Source: Cytophagales bacterium (lineage in GTDB: Bacteria; Bacteroidota; Bacteroidia; Cytophagales; Cyclobacteriaceae). From it: a DNA stretch of 64,000 bases. The notes beneath the pieces were generated by a model that searched no databases, was not told where the DNA came from, and saw only the letters and a program-made list of their open reading frames with translations. The position numbers and the translations under genes were made by a program. Shown in pieces: positions 26,433-35,602 of the stretch. The stretch spans positions 248,001 through 312,000 of the forward strand of contig JAKSDQ010000003.1 of NCBI GenBank assembly GCA_022360015.1, written 5' to 3'. Each line of letters begins with the position of its first letter. The first letter of the stretch is position 1.

Positions 26433-28748
26433 ATGACAAACATTTTTCGAAACTTAGGTCACCAAACCTTACTTTTAATACTCATCTCTGCCTGTTCAAT
26501 GCCAAATCAAAAGAATGAGCATGAAAACCTGCTGCAGTTTGTCGATCCTATGATTGGTACAGGTAAAGCACAGACGATCTCTGCGCTCAAGCACAGCATA
26601 AAAGGCAGCACAGAAAATCTGGCGAATACTTTTCCGGCAGTGGGCAATCCCAATGCCATGACCAACTGGACACCACAGACCAGGGCTACTGAAAAAAAAT
26701 GCCTGGCGCCCTATTATTATTCTGACTCGTTAATACAAGGCTTCAGAGGGTCCCGTTTCATGAGTGGTTCGTGTACCCAGGACTACGGAAGCTTTACCAT
26801 TATGCCGCTCACCGGAGAACTAAAACTACACGCGGAAAAGCGTGCCTCCGCCTTTAGTCACGATCACGAGTTTGCCTCACCTGCCTATTACCGGGTGCTG
26901 TTACAGGATTACCGGATCAATGCCGAAATGACAGGAACAACCCGGGCGGGTTTTTTCCGGTTTACCTTTCTCGAAGACAACGAAGGTTATGTGGTAATTG
27001 AGCCCAACAGCGATGAAATGGAAGGCCACATTGAAATCATTCCCGAAAAAAATACAATTATTGGTTACAATCCTGCCCACCGGATTTATCAGGGATGGGG
27101 AGAACCCGCAGGTTTCAGCGGATTTTTTGTAGCGGTTTTTGACCAGCCATTTAAGGAACACGGTATCTGGGGTAAAGAAGATATTGAAAACCCGCTTACC
27201 AACACAGGTGCCTATGTAAAATTCGACACGAAAGCCACCAAACAGGTTCTGGTAAAGATCGGCACCTCTTTGACAAGTATAGAAAACGCATTTGAAAATC
27301 TCGATGCGGAAATCAGGGACTGGGATTTTGATCAGGTACGAAATGAAACCAGGGCCAATTGGGAAGAAAACCTGGGTGTTTTACGCGCAGAAGGAAAATC
27401 GAAGAATGATTTGACAATATTTTACACGGCCCTTTATCATGCCAGTATGCTGCCCCGGGTATTCAGTGACATTGACGGAAGCTACCCCGGCTTTGCAGAC
27501 AATGATGAAATCCAGGTAGCTACCGATCATATTTATTACACTGATTATGCCACCTGGGATTCCTATCGCACGCTCCATCCTATGCTCACCATCCTGAACC
27601 CTGTCAAACAGACCGAGATGGTGCAGTCACTTATCAGAAAGGCTGAGCAAGGTGGGTGGTTGCCAATTTTCCCCTGCTGGAACCAGTATACTGCCGGAAT
27701 GATCGGTGACCATGTAATTGCTGTCATTGGGGATGCGTATATAAAAGGTCTGGATAATTTCGACATTGATACCGCCTACTACTATATGCGGAAAAATGCG
27801 TTTGAGTCGCCCGCTGATTTTGAAGTGTACAAAAATGGTAAAGGCAGGAGGGCACTGGACTCCTACCTGCAATACGGCTATATTCCGCTGGAAGATACTG
27901 TGAAAGAGGCCTTTCACCAGAATGAGCAGGTATCCAGGACATTGGAATATGCGTATGATGATTTTGTACTGGCCCAGGTAGCCAAAAAACTTGGAAAAAC
28001 AGAGGATTACCGACAATTGATCAAACGCGCAGGCAATTACAGAAATGTATTTGATACCTCCACAGGTTTTGTAAGGGGGCGTTTTGCCGATGGCCGTTGG
28101 ATTGAACCCTTTGAACCGGCCAAAAGGGCTTCGTATATCACCGAGGGCTCACCTTATCAATATACCTGGTATGTACCTCAGGATGTGCCCGGACTCATAT
28201 CCTCGATGGGTGGTGAAGAACGTTTTGTTCATCGCCTTGACTCCATGTTTGAAATCGGGGAATACTGGCACGGAAATGAGCCAGGCCATCAAACCATCTA
28301 TTTGTACGCATGGGCTGGTGCTGCCTGGAAAACCCAGGATCGCGCCCGTCAGGTGCTCAGGGAAGAGTACAATGTGGGTCCGGGAGGATTAAGTGGTAAC
28401 GATGACGTTGGCCAGATGTCGGCCTGGGCCGTGATGACCATGACGGGCTTTTACCCCGTTACACCAGGCACTCCCTATTACATCATAGGCAGCCCTATAT
28501 TCGACGAGGTTACTGTCACGCCGATTGGAAGCAATAACTCATTCACTATCAGAACTTTGAACAATAGTGAAGAAAACAAATACATCCAGTCAGCTTTGCT
28601 CAACGATCAACCCTTCGACCGAATTTACCTGACACATGAAGAAATTACCAAAGGAGGGTTGCTCGAGTTTACCATGGGTCCGAAGCCCAATAAATCCTGG
28701 GCCAACTCCCCTGAAGCACGTCCGCCAACCACCAAAAAAGGCTCTTAG
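26433..28748 (+). CDS. GH92 alpha-mannosidase, lipoprotein
   Basis: 771 residues. A lipoprotein signal (LILISACSM) is followed by the GH92 start QFVDPMIGTGKAQ. Other hallmarks are FRGSRFMSGSCTQDYGSFTI, YWHGNEPGHQTIYLYAWAG (with the family general-acid Glu region), and NDDVGQMSAWAVMTMTGFYP. Family members are calcium-dependent exo-alpha-mannosidases acting on N-glycan or yeast mannan chains. The catalytic module is complete in length. It is transcribed away from the graveyard and appears intact. Confidence 0.9.
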   Translation: MTNIFRNLGHQTLLLILISACSMPNQKNEHENLLQFVDPMIGTGKAQTISALKHSIKGSTENLANTFPAVGNPNAMTNWTPQTRATEKKCLAPYYYSDSLIQGFRGSRFMSGSCTQDYGSFTIMPLTGELKLHAEKRASAFSHDHEFASPAYYRVLLQDYRINAEMTGTTRAGFFRFTFLEDNEGYVVIEPNSDEMEGHIEIIPEKNTIIGYNPAHRIYQGWGEPAGFSGFFVAVFDQPFKEHGIWGKEDIENPLTNTGAYVKFDTKATKQVLVKIGTSLTSIENAFENLDAEIRDWDFDQVRNETRANWEENLGVLRAEGKSKNDLTIFYTALYHASMLPRVFSDIDGSYPGFADNDEIQVATDHIYYTDYATWDSYRTLHPMLTILNPVKQTEMVQSLIRKAEQGGWLPIFPCWNQYTAGMIGDHVIAVIGDAYIKGLDNFDIDTAYYYMRKNAFESPADFEVYKNGKGRRALDSYLQYGYIPLEDTVKEAFHQNEQVSRTLEYAYDDFVLAQVAKKLGKTEDYRQLIKRAGNYRNVFDTSTGFVRGRFADGRWIEPFEPAKRASYITEGSPYQYTWYVPQDVPGLISSMGGEERFVHRLDSMFEIGEYWHGNEPGHQTIYLYAWAGAAWKTQDRARQVLREEYNVGPGGLSGNDDVGQMSAWAVMTMTGFYPVTPGTPYYIIGSPIFDEVTVTPIGSNNSFTIRTLNNSEENKYIQSALLNDQPFDRIYLTHEEITKGGLLEFTMGPKPNKSWANSPEARPPTTKKGS

Positions 28749-28912
28749 CCATCATGACAACCTACAGCAACTACCAACTACTACCACACACAGTCCCCTG
28801 ACTCCTCTCTCTTGACTCCTCACCCTGATACCTGACCCCCAACACCTTATCATCCCCACCGCAATCCATCCAAAATACCACCCACAAAAAAACAATCGCT
28901 AACATGACTACC

Positions 28913-28935
28913 AGTAGGTATCGAGAATACCTACT
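28913..28935. promoter_or_regulatory. Palindrome upstream of the feo promoter, possible metal-regulator operator
   Basis: AGTAGGTAT, a 5-nt spacer, then ATACCTACT: perfect 9-bp arms. It ends 8 nt before the -33 box of the feo promoter. The half-sites TAGGT and ACCTA match those of DtxR/IdeR/MntR-type boxes, although the spacing between them (9 nt) is two longer than in the classical box. The surrounding stretch 28749-29078 contains no gene. Confidence 0.45.
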
Positions 28936-28943
28936 ACCAGCGA

Positions 28944-28974
28944 TTGGATGAAAGCCCGTGTCTGCCTAACTTTG
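28944..28974 (+). promoter_or_regulatory. Bacteroidota-type promoter for feoAB
   Basis: TTG at 28944-28946, 20 nt, then TAACTTTG at 28967-28974. This matches TTG-N19/20-TAnnTTTG. Transcription would start near 28981, about 100 nt before the feoA start. Confidence 0.65.
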
Positions 28975-29078
28975 TATTATTTAAGCCTGTATCAGGCTGT
29001 GAAGTCAAGTTATATAACAAATACTATTTTTTCTGAGAGTGGATATTACATATTTTAAACTAAGCATTTATTTTTGCC

Positions 29079-29336
29079 GTGAATTTATCTGGGAAGGCAT
29101 CTGACGTAGTCACTACCACCCTGGATCAATTTGAGCTGGGGCAGGAAGGAGAAATTGTGCATCTGGACGACAACGAATACACGGCCAAATTGATCGATAT
29201 GGGGCTCTTTCCGGGAAAGCGGGTTAAAATGCTTATGAAAGCACCCCTGGGAGATCCCGTAGGTGTTGACGTGGAGGGTTATACTTTATCGCTAAGGCTA
29301 AAAGAAGCTTCTTCCGTATTTTTAAAGTCTGTTTAA
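29079..29336 (+). CDS. feoA: Ferrous iron transport protein A
   Basis: 85 residues, starting with GTG. The SH3-like FeoA fold is recognisable: EIVHLDDNEYTAKLIDMGLF, PGKRVKMLMKAPLGDPVGVD and the C-terminal YTLSLRLKEASSVFL. FeoA is a small cytosolic partner thought to modulate the FeoB transporter. Only 18 nt separate it from feoB, so the two are co-transcribed from the promoter at 28944-28974. Confidence 0.9.
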   Translation: MNLSGKASDVVTTTLDQFELGQEGEIVHLDDNEYTAKLIDMGLFPGKRVKMLMKAPLGDPVGVDVEGYTLSLRLKEASSVFLKSV

Positions 29337-29354
29337 ATACCTAAATTTGGCCGT

Positions 29355-31424
29355 ATGGCTGTTGAGAGAGTATCTTTGGTGGGAAACCCTAATTCCGGTA
29401 AAAGTTCGTTATTCAACCATTTAACGGGATTAAATCAGCATGTTGGTAATTATCCCGGTGTTACCGTAGATAAAAAGGAAGGGTTTTGCCTCCTTGAAAA
29501 GGGAAAACGGATTTCGGTGATTGATTTGCCTGGCTGTTACAGCATATACCCTCGTTCGGAAGATGAAAGAATTGTACAGAGCATATTAACAAGTCCGGGG
29601 CTGAAAGAGTATCCGGATTTGACTTTGGTGATCGTGGATGCCAGTAATCTGGAACGCAGCTTGTTGATCTACACCCAGGTGTATGATCTGGGTTTACCCA
29701 TTATTTTGGTGCCGACAATGATAGATGTGGCAGACAATGAAGGGATAGACATTGATTTTAAGAAGCTGGCAGAGGTATTAGGTTGTGTAACCATATGCCC
29801 GGTCAATGCACGAACCGGGGAAGGTATTGAGGCATTAAAAAAAGCCATGCTTACTTATGGTAATTCTCATCATTCGCAACCGTTTATAGCTATAGATGAT
29901 TTTAAACAAACGGCAGACAAAACCCGGTTACTTGCCGATAGTTACAGGCCTAATGGGAAGAGCAACGGCCAAAGCACAGATAACGCTTTTGTTCCGCTTT
30001 TCTTCGATGATCCGGTTACACAGGGAATTGAAACGGAGATCAGGTATAAAAAAATCCGGCGTCTTCTTGGATTTGTTATCAGTAAAAAGCAAAAAAAATC
30101 CACCTATTCACATTTAACCCGCAAAATTGATGCGCTTGTCACCCATCCGGTCTGGGGTTATGTTATTTTCGCGGGTATTTTAACCCTGATATTCCAGGCT
30201 ATCTATTCCTTTGCGGAATGGCCCATGAACCTGATCGACGATGTGTTTTTCAGCTTCAGTTATACAGTAAAAAACTGGCTTCCTCCCGGTATTTTCACGG
30301 ACCTGTTGGCAGAAGGGATCATTCCAGGTGTGGGTGGAGTTGTCATATTTATTCCGCAAATTGCCTTGTTGTTTGCTTTTATAGCTATTTTGGAAGAGAC
30401 CGGTTACATGTCCAGGGTGGTTTTTATTATGGACAAGCTGATGCGTCCATTTGGGCTTAACGGTAAAAGTGTGGTCCCGCTTATTTCAGGAGTCGCCTGC
30501 GCCATTCCCGCTATTATGGCCACCAGAAGCATCGATCAATGGAAAGACCGGTTAATCACTATTCTGGTAACGCCGTTGATGAGCTGTTCGGCCCGTTTGC
30601 CAGTATATACCCTTTTAATCGCCCTTGTCATTCCGGATATTGCGATCGGTGGTATTTTTAATCTCAAGGGTCTGGTACTGCTGGGTCTTTACCTGCTGGG
30701 CTTAATAGCAGCGCTTGGTGTGGCCATTTTATTGAAATGGATCATTAAAGCAAAACAGAAAAGTTTTCTGATCATGGAGCTACCCATGTATAAAATGCCC
30801 CGCTGGCGAAACATATTGTTGACAATTTTAGAAAAAACAAAGGTGTTTGTATGGGAGGCCGGCAAAGTTATCTTAGCTATATCCATTGTCCTTTGGGTAC
30901 TCGCTTCATACGGCCCTGCGAAGAGAATTGAAAATGCGGTTAACAGTATTCCCAAACCACCGGTCGAAGAAGGTCTGGCCTGGGAGGACTATCAACAGCA
31001 ATTGAATACGGTTAAACTTGAGAATTCATGGATTGGCATTTTGGGCAAAACCATAGAACCGGTTATTGCGCCACTGGGCTATGACTGGAAAATAGGGATT
31101 GCACTCATCACTTCCTTTGCCGCCAGAGAGGTTTTTGTAGGTTCCATGGCCACGATTTATAGTATTGGTGAGGACTTTGAAGAAAATGACTCCCTCATCG
31201 ACCGTATGCGAACCGAAATTAACCCCGCTACGGGACAACTGGTTTATTCTCTTGGGACAGGCGTATCTTTAATGGTGTTTTACGCATTTGCTATGCAGTG
31301 CATGAGTACCCTGGCCATCGTCCTGCGCGAAACTAAAAACTGGAAATGGCCGTTAATACAAACAGCATATATGACCCTGCTGGCTTATCTTGCCGCTTGG
31401 CTTACTTATTACCTGTTAAAATAA
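29355..31424 (+). CDS. feoB: Ferrous iron transporter FeoB
   Basis: 689 residues. The N-terminal G domain has G1 GNPNSGKS (residues 10-17), DLPGCYSIYPRSEDE (switch II) and a PTMIDVAD motif in the G4 position, where NMxD is usual. The membrane part includes GIIPGVGGVVIFIPQIALLF, EETGYMSRVVFIMDK and SCSARLPVY, the conserved gate and Cys-containing segments. It imports Fe2+ across the inner membrane with help from GTP hydrolysis. It overlaps the next small gene in a TAATG arrangement. Confidence 0.95.
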   Translation: MAVERVSLVGNPNSGKSSLFNHLTGLNQHVGNYPGVTVDKKEGFCLLEKGKRISVIDLPGCYSIYPRSEDERIVQSILTSPGLKEYPDLTLVIVDASNLERSLLIYTQVYDLGLPIILVPTMIDVADNEGIDIDFKKLAEVLGCVTICPVNARTGEGIEALKKAMLTYGNSHHSQPFIAIDDFKQTADKTRLLADSYRPNGKSNGQSTDNAFVPLFFDDPVTQGIETEIRYKKIRRLLGFVISKKQKKSTYSHLTRKIDALVTHPVWGYVIFAGILTLIFQAIYSFAEWPMNLIDDVFFSFSYTVKNWLPPGIFTDLLAEGIIPGVGGVVIFIPQIALLFAFIAILEETGYMSRVVFIMDKLMRPFGLNGKSVVPLISGVACAIPAIMATRSIDQWKDRLITILVTPLMSCSARLPVYTLLIALVIPDIAIGGIFNLKGLVLLGLYLLGLIAALGVAILLKWIIKAKQKSFLIMELPMYKMPRWRNILLTILEKTKVFVWEAGKVILAISIVLWVLASYGPAKRIENAVNSIPKPPVEEGLAWEDYQQQLNTVKLENSWIGILGKTIEPVIAPLGYDWKIGIALITSFAAREVFVGSMATIYSIGEDFEENDSLIDRMRTEINPATGQLVYSLGTGVSLMVFYAFAMQCMSTLAIVLRETKNWKWPLIQTAYMTLLAYLAAWLTYYLLK

Positions 31425-31552
31425 TGATACAAACCGCATTGGTAATTATCTTGTTTATGGCAGCCTGTTCCTATCTTGGAAGGATAGCCTACAACTCCGT
31501 ATTCAAAAAAAACGACAAATGCTCCCATTGTCCTATGGGGGATAAAAATTAA
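31424..31552 (+). CDS. FeoB-associated small Cys-rich membrane protein
   Basis: 42 residues. One N-terminal membrane segment (TALVIILFMAACSYLGRIAY) is followed by a basic loop and KCSHCPMGDKN, the CxxC end typical of the FeoB-associated Cys-rich membrane protein family. The start codon overlaps the feoB stop by one base (TAATG), so translation is coupled. It probably takes the place of FeoC as a small accessory subunit. The CxxC pair could bind iron or act as a redox sensor, which is a guess. Confidence 0.85.
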   Translation: MIQTALVIILFMAACSYLGRIAYNSVFKKNDKCSHCPMGDKN

Positions 31553-31584
31553 AATAAAAATTAAACTCATTTTTATTTTAATTT
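31546..31584. terminator. AT-only inverted repeat between convergent feo and SDR genes
   Basis: Fifteen-base perfect arms (AAATTAAAATAAAAA and its complement) with a 9-nt spacer overlap the stop of the small Cys protein. The structure is A/T only but sits exactly between two convergent units, and the T-rich arm follows on the plus strand. It is a plausible bidirectional terminator. Confidence 0.4.
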
Positions 31585-31596
31585 CCATTTTAATTT

Positions 31597-32367
31597 CTAA
31601 AAGATTTGACTCATCAAGCCACCATCCACGACCACGGGTTGGCCGATTATAAATCCGGCATCTTCGCTGCAAAGAAAGATTACCGTTTGGGCGATTTCGG
31701 CGGCTGTACCAATTCTGCCAATGGGGTGATGACTTCCCCAGGACTTCAGGACCTCTTCCACCTCCCCATGCTTACCGGCGCCGTAACGTAACATTGAGGT
31801 GTCAATAGAGCCTGGGCAAATGCAGTTGATACGTATATTTTTCGGGGCATAATCCAGTGCCATCGAACGGGTAAGTGCTATAGCCGCACCTTTGGAAGCA
31901 GCGTAGGCCGATACATTGGTTTGACAACGCAGCCCCTGCACTGAAGAGATGTTAACCACAGCACCTCCACCTTGCTTCATCATTTCAGGAATACAAAACC
32001 TGGAGACAACAAAAATACTTTTCAGGTTTACCTCAAGGGTCCGGTCCCAGGTTTCCTCATCAGTTGAAACAACAGTGCCATAGCTTTGCAGGCCAGCAGA
32101 GTTGCAGAGATAATGAATGCCACCAAAAGTACTCACCGCTTTGTTAACAGCCTGTTCTGCTTCAGCCATTTTGGTAACATCTGCGGGCAGAGCTAACGCG
32201 CTACCTCCTTTGGCGATTATCTCATCAGCCGTATTCCTGGCATTGGTTGCATGAATATCAATGACCGCCACGGAAGCACCTTCAGCGGAAAAGGCAATAG
32301 CGGTAGCCCTTCCTATGCCTGATCCACCACCCGCCACTACCGCTGTTTTGTTTTCAAATTTTTTCAT
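31597..32367 (-). CDS. Short-chain dehydrogenase/reductase
   Basis: 256 residues. Classical SDR motifs are present: VAGGGSGIG (cofactor loop TGxxxGxG variant), the NSAG position, NISSVQGL with Ser, and the catalytic SAYAASKGA (Tyr-x-x-x-Lys). The C-terminus is VVVDGGLMSQIF. The Asp after the second strand (VIDIHA) favours NAD(H). Its start overlaps the stop of the chimeric gene upstream (ATGA), so it is the second gene of that unit. The original partner was probably the metallo-beta-lactamase-fold enzyme whose 3' half survives there, which would suggest a role in sugar or sugar-acid oxidation. Confidence 0.85.
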   Translation of the reverse strand: MKKFENKTAVVAGGGSGIGRATAIAFSAEGASVAVIDIHATNARNTADEIIAKGGSALALPADVTKMAEAEQAVNKAVSTFGGIHYLCNSAGLQSYGTVVSTDEETWDRTLEVNLKSIFVVSRFCIPEMMKQGGGAVVNISSVQGLRCQTNVSAYAASKGAAIALTRSMALDYAPKNIRINCICPGSIDTSMLRYGAGKHGEVEEVLKSWGSHHPIGRIGTAAEIAQTVIFLCSEDAGFIIGQPVVVDGGLMSQIF

Positions 32368-33503
32368 TCTTCTTTTAAACTAAAAGTTGCATCTGTATGC
32401 TCAATAATAACATTTTTCAGCCTCAAATCCTCAATATGGGCGTACACTGTTGACAACGCACGGAATTCCCGGGTTTTTTCCAATGTATCACAAACGGATG
32501 GCCAGAGTGCTTGAAGGTTTACCCGGCCCCGGTGTTTAAGAATTTGTAAAATGGCATTTTCAATTTTGTCCAGATAGTGGTGGGCCTGATTGATCAGTAC
32601 CTTGACTGGCCCTGGCTCTGAAGGGGGAAAATGGACCATCAATACCGACTCAACCTGAAGCCTGTCAAGCAGCGAATTGATTTTCTGCAAACTTTCGCGG
32701 TATCCCTTTACAGTCAGATGCCCATGAATAAACGGGGCATCCACCAAGGTGATGACATCACCCAGGACGCCAAGACACAAAGGCAGGTGATGTTCACCAA
32801 TAAGCAGGGGCCTTCCTGTTTTCCGGTGCCATTGCTCCATTTGTTCTTTCATGGGAACCAGTGAATAAACATTTACGGTGATTACATCACAATACTTACC
32901 GGCAGTCGCTAAAATGTGGTCCGGTTTCAGCCTTCTGGTAAAGCGACATCCCAGATACAGGTGATTGGGATCATATTGCTTGATTGTAGTAGCCATAAAG
33001 CTGAAATATTGTTCCGCAAATGCCTGCTCCAAACGGAGATAATCCATGTTGAGCGCATCAGTTGCTGATTTTGGCTGAGGCATGGTCTCTACCGCCTGCC
33101 ATGATTCAAAGTGGGTGTTCCAGGCATTATTTAATGTATCGATATCATGATATTTTTCCTGCAGCATGGCTATCCACTTTTCACGCAGGGCGCTTTTTGG
33201 GGGAGCGATGTTTAACAGCTCCAGGTTACCCCAAACGGCTTCATTTCCGGAGGTAGTCCATGAACAGGTAACATCATGCCATACAATGGACTGTTCCCTT
33301 TTCAAACCACCAACAGCTTCAAAAGCTTCAAATTGTAACTTGGAGGCAGACTTCTGTTCTCCAAAGGCCCTGAGATCTGCATATACAAACTGCACATACT
33401 TTTCAGTACCACAGCTCATAATGCATAGTATAACGAGGCACAAGATCCCTGAACAAAACCTTACTTTACAGCGAAAAAACATAAAACTCTTATTCCAATA
33501 CAT
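32364..33503 (-). pseudogene. Chimeric ORF: glycosidase (agarase/beta-galactosidase-like) front fused to metallo-beta-lactamase-fold tail
   Basis: About 379 residues from the Met at 33503 (the frame extends to 33572). A lipoprotein signal (LVILCIMSC) leads into a glycosidase segment: EKYHDIDTLNNAWNTHFESW, AEQYFSFMATTIKQYDPNHL, YLGCRFTRRLKPDHILATAG and RPLLIGEHH, as in agarase/GH42-like barrels (the E of GEFHF is the nucleophile strand). Immediately after GEHH the sequence becomes GDVITLVDAPFIHGHLTVKG, LLDRLQVESVLMVHFPPSEP and LQALWPSVCDTLEK, the C-terminal half of a metallo-beta-lactamase-fold hydrolase. The fusion is in frame, so a protein could be made, but neither enzyme is complete. The N-terminal 60 residues before the barrel are also unlike the family and may hide a second junction. 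Confidence 0.6.
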
Positions 33504-33696
33504 TTGAGTTACCTTTTTTATACTATCAAATGTAACGGAATCCGGCAAGAAGCAGGTCGAACCATGTATCACAAATGTGAACTGAGGTAATCCGTAGGCT
33601 TTGATGATTAAAACAGTTATTGGATTAACAGTATTTCGATATTATTAAATTTAGCAGGGATTACGTAGATTTTCAAACAAACAGGGCAAGCGGGAA

Positions 33697-33724
33697 GCTT
33701 GTGCCGTCGTTAAAAGGCACAAGC
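33697..33724. repeat. REP-like hairpin
   Basis: GCTTGTGCC, a 10-nt loop, GGCACAAGC: 9-bp perfect arms, preceded by AAGCGGGAA and followed by GAGACA. Palindromes of this AAGCGGGAAGCTTGTGCC type occur as short dispersed repeats in many Bacteroidota. It lies 3' of pckA and may also act as a terminator. Confidence 0.45.
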
Positions 33725-33792
33725 GAGACATGGCTGTTGCGCATCATATAACAAAAAAAACGAAAGAAGCTGGCGCGCGTTTAGCGCAGGTA

Positions 33793-33822
33793 ACGCGTGC
33801 CCTCTCAGCGATGAGCACGCGT
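33793..33822. repeat. Second hairpin 3' of pckA
   Basis: ACGCGTGC, a 14-nt loop, GCACGCGT: 8-bp perfect arms, with an additional inner CTC/GAG pairing. It is GC-rich in an AT-rich gap. It may end pckA transcription or be a dispersed repeat. Confidence 0.35.
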
Positions 33823-33919
33823 TTGAATGTAATCTGCCAAGCTTTCATTATTTTCGAAAAAAACGTTGTGCAACATCCACGGGGACACCTACACCATAAG
33901 GTGACTCTTTAAGTACTTT

Positions 33920-35533
33920 TTATGAAGGCACGCCTGCCTGTGGGGCACCCTGCATGATTTCTTCACTGGCGTATTCAGAATAGTTCTTAAAGTTTTCTAT
34001 GAAAGCCTGTGCCAAATCATTGGCCTTGTTGTCATAGGCATCCTTGTCACGCCAGGTATCTTTTGGGTTGAGTATCTCAGAAGGCACGCCAGGTACTTCT
34101 GTGGGCATGTTTAAACCAAATATGGGATGTTTTTCATAAGATACGCCTATCAGCTTGCCTTCCAGGGCTGCTGTTATCATCGCCCTGGTATGCTTCAGGT
34201 TGATACGTTCTCCAACCCCGTATTCGCCACCGGACCAACCGGTGTTCACCAACCAGATGTTAACATCATGTTTAACCATCTTTTCTCCCAGCAATTCAGC
34301 ATATTTTGTGGGGTGCAGTGGCATAAAAGGGGCACCAAAACATGCGGAAAATACAGTTTGTGGCTCGTCAATACCTGCCTCGGTACCGGCTACCTTGGCT
34401 GTATAACCTGAAATAAAATGGTACATGGCTTGTCCGGGGGTTAGTTTCGCAATCGGAGGCAACACGCCGTACGCATCGGCGGTCAGAAAAAAAATGTTTT
34501 TTGGTATTCCACCCCGGGAAGATGTTACCGCATTCTCGATATGATACAGTGGGTACGAAACCCTGGTATTCTCTGTTACTTCCATGTTACTGTAATCCAC
34601 TGTGGTAGTTCCCGGAAAAAAGCGGGTATTTTCCAAGATAGCCCCGAATTTTATGGCTTTATATATTTCCGGTTCTTTTTCAGGGGACAAATCGATTACC
34701 TTGGCATAACACCCCCCTTCAAAATTAAATATACCGTCATCGGTCCAGCCGTGTTCGTCGTCACCGATCAAATGACGGTTGGGATCTGCGGATAAAGTTG
34801 TTTTTCCGGTCCCGGACAGCCCAAAGAAAATCGCAGTATCTCCGTCTTTACCCATGTTGGCACTGCAATGCATAGAGAGGATGTTTTCTTTTTCCGGCAG
34901 GAGAAAATTCAAAACGCTGAATATTCCTTTTTTAGTCTCCCCGGTATATCCTGTGCCACCGACGATAATAATCCGTTTGGTGAAATTGATAATGGCAAAA
35001 TTGCTTTGACGGGTGCCATCTACTTCAGGGTCCGCTTTGAATTCAGGTACGGCTAAAACAGTAAAGTCCGGGTGAAAATCCTCCAATTCATCCGGGCGGG
35101 GTCTGATGAACATGTTGTAACAAAAAAGATTATGCCAGGCCTGGGTGTCAATAATTCTTATTTTCATTCTATGGGCAGGATCGGCACCGATAAAGGCATC
35201 GCGGATGTATAGTTTTTTCAGGGGAAGTGTAGCAATCATTTTATCATATAGCCGGTCAAATTTTTCAGAATCAAAGGCCACGTTGATATCGCTCCACCAG
35301 ACTTTATCCTTGGTAAGATCATCTTTTACAATAAACCTGTCTTTGGGTGAACGCCCTGTGAACTTACCGGTATCACACATAATCGCCCCGGTATCGGTCA
35401 ATTGTCCTTCGCCGTTTTTCACTGCCTCCGTAACCAATTCCGCTGACGTTAAATTCCATAATACTCCTTTAATATTACTCAGACCCAATTTAATCAGGTC
35501 TTCCATGAGGGATTTTAAGTTAGTTCTTCTCAT
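33920..35533 (-). CDS. pckA: Phosphoenolpyruvate carboxykinase (ATP)
   Basis: 537 residues, normal for the ATP-dependent family. The P-loop is GLSGTGKTTLS, followed by DDEHGW with the metal-binding Asp. Other conserved parts are GKFTGRSPKDRF near the N-terminus, RYFFPGTTTVDY-like NTRFFPGTTTVDYSN, and WLVNTGWSGGEYGVGERI. It converts oxaloacetate to PEP with ATP in the cytosol, the first committed step of gluconeogenesis. A sigma-70-like promoter lies 41 nt upstream. It is transcribed alone. Confidence 0.97.
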   Translation of the reverse strand: MRRTNLKSLMEDLIKLGLSNIKGVLWNLTSAELVTEAVKNGEGQLTDTGAIMCDTGKFTGRSPKDRFIVKDDLTKDKVWWSDINVAFDSEKFDRLYDKMIATLPLKKLYIRDAFIGADPAHRMKIRIIDTQAWHNLFCYNMFIRPRPDELEDFHPDFTVLAVPEFKADPEVDGTRQSNFAIINFTKRIIIVGGTGYTGETKKGIFSVLNFLLPEKENILSMHCSANMGKDGDTAIFFGLSGTGKTTLSADPNRHLIGDDEHGWTDDGIFNFEGGCYAKVIDLSPEKEPEIYKAIKFGAILENTRFFPGTTTVDYSNMEVTENTRVSYPLYHIENAVTSSRGGIPKNIFFLTADAYGVLPPIAKLTPGQAMYHFISGYTAKVAGTEAGIDEPQTVFSACFGAPFMPLHPTKYAELLGEKMVKHDVNIWLVNTGWSGGEYGVGERINLKHTRAMITAALEGKLIGVSYEKHPIFGLNMPTEVPGVPSEILNPKDTWRDKDAYDNKANDLAQAFIENFKNYSEYASEEIMQGAPQAGVPS

Positions 35534-35573
35534 CGTTTCTTTATGCTAAGTTTTTCTGTTTGATATAGGTTTT

Positions 35574-35602
35574 ATTATAAGATATCTATTATTTTTTGAC
35601 AA
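35574..35602 (-). promoter_or_regulatory. TTGTCA-N17-TATAAT element upstream of pckA
   Basis: On the minus strand TTGTCA (plus-strand 35597-35602), 17 nt, then TATAAT (35574-35579). This is close to a classical sigma-70 promoter rather than the TAnnTTTG form usual in Bacteroidota. The region is AT-rich, so chance is possible. The rest of 35603-35838 shows nothing else. Confidence 0.35.

Larger units (their letters stand above)
33504..33919. other. Intergenic region with two REP-like hairpins
   Basis: About 415 nt between the chimeric ORF and pckA (both on the minus strand). No gene is visible. It contains the perfect hairpins at 33697-33724 and 33793-33822. The promoter of the unit to the left should be near 33510-33650, but I could not identify it. 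Confidence 0.5.
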
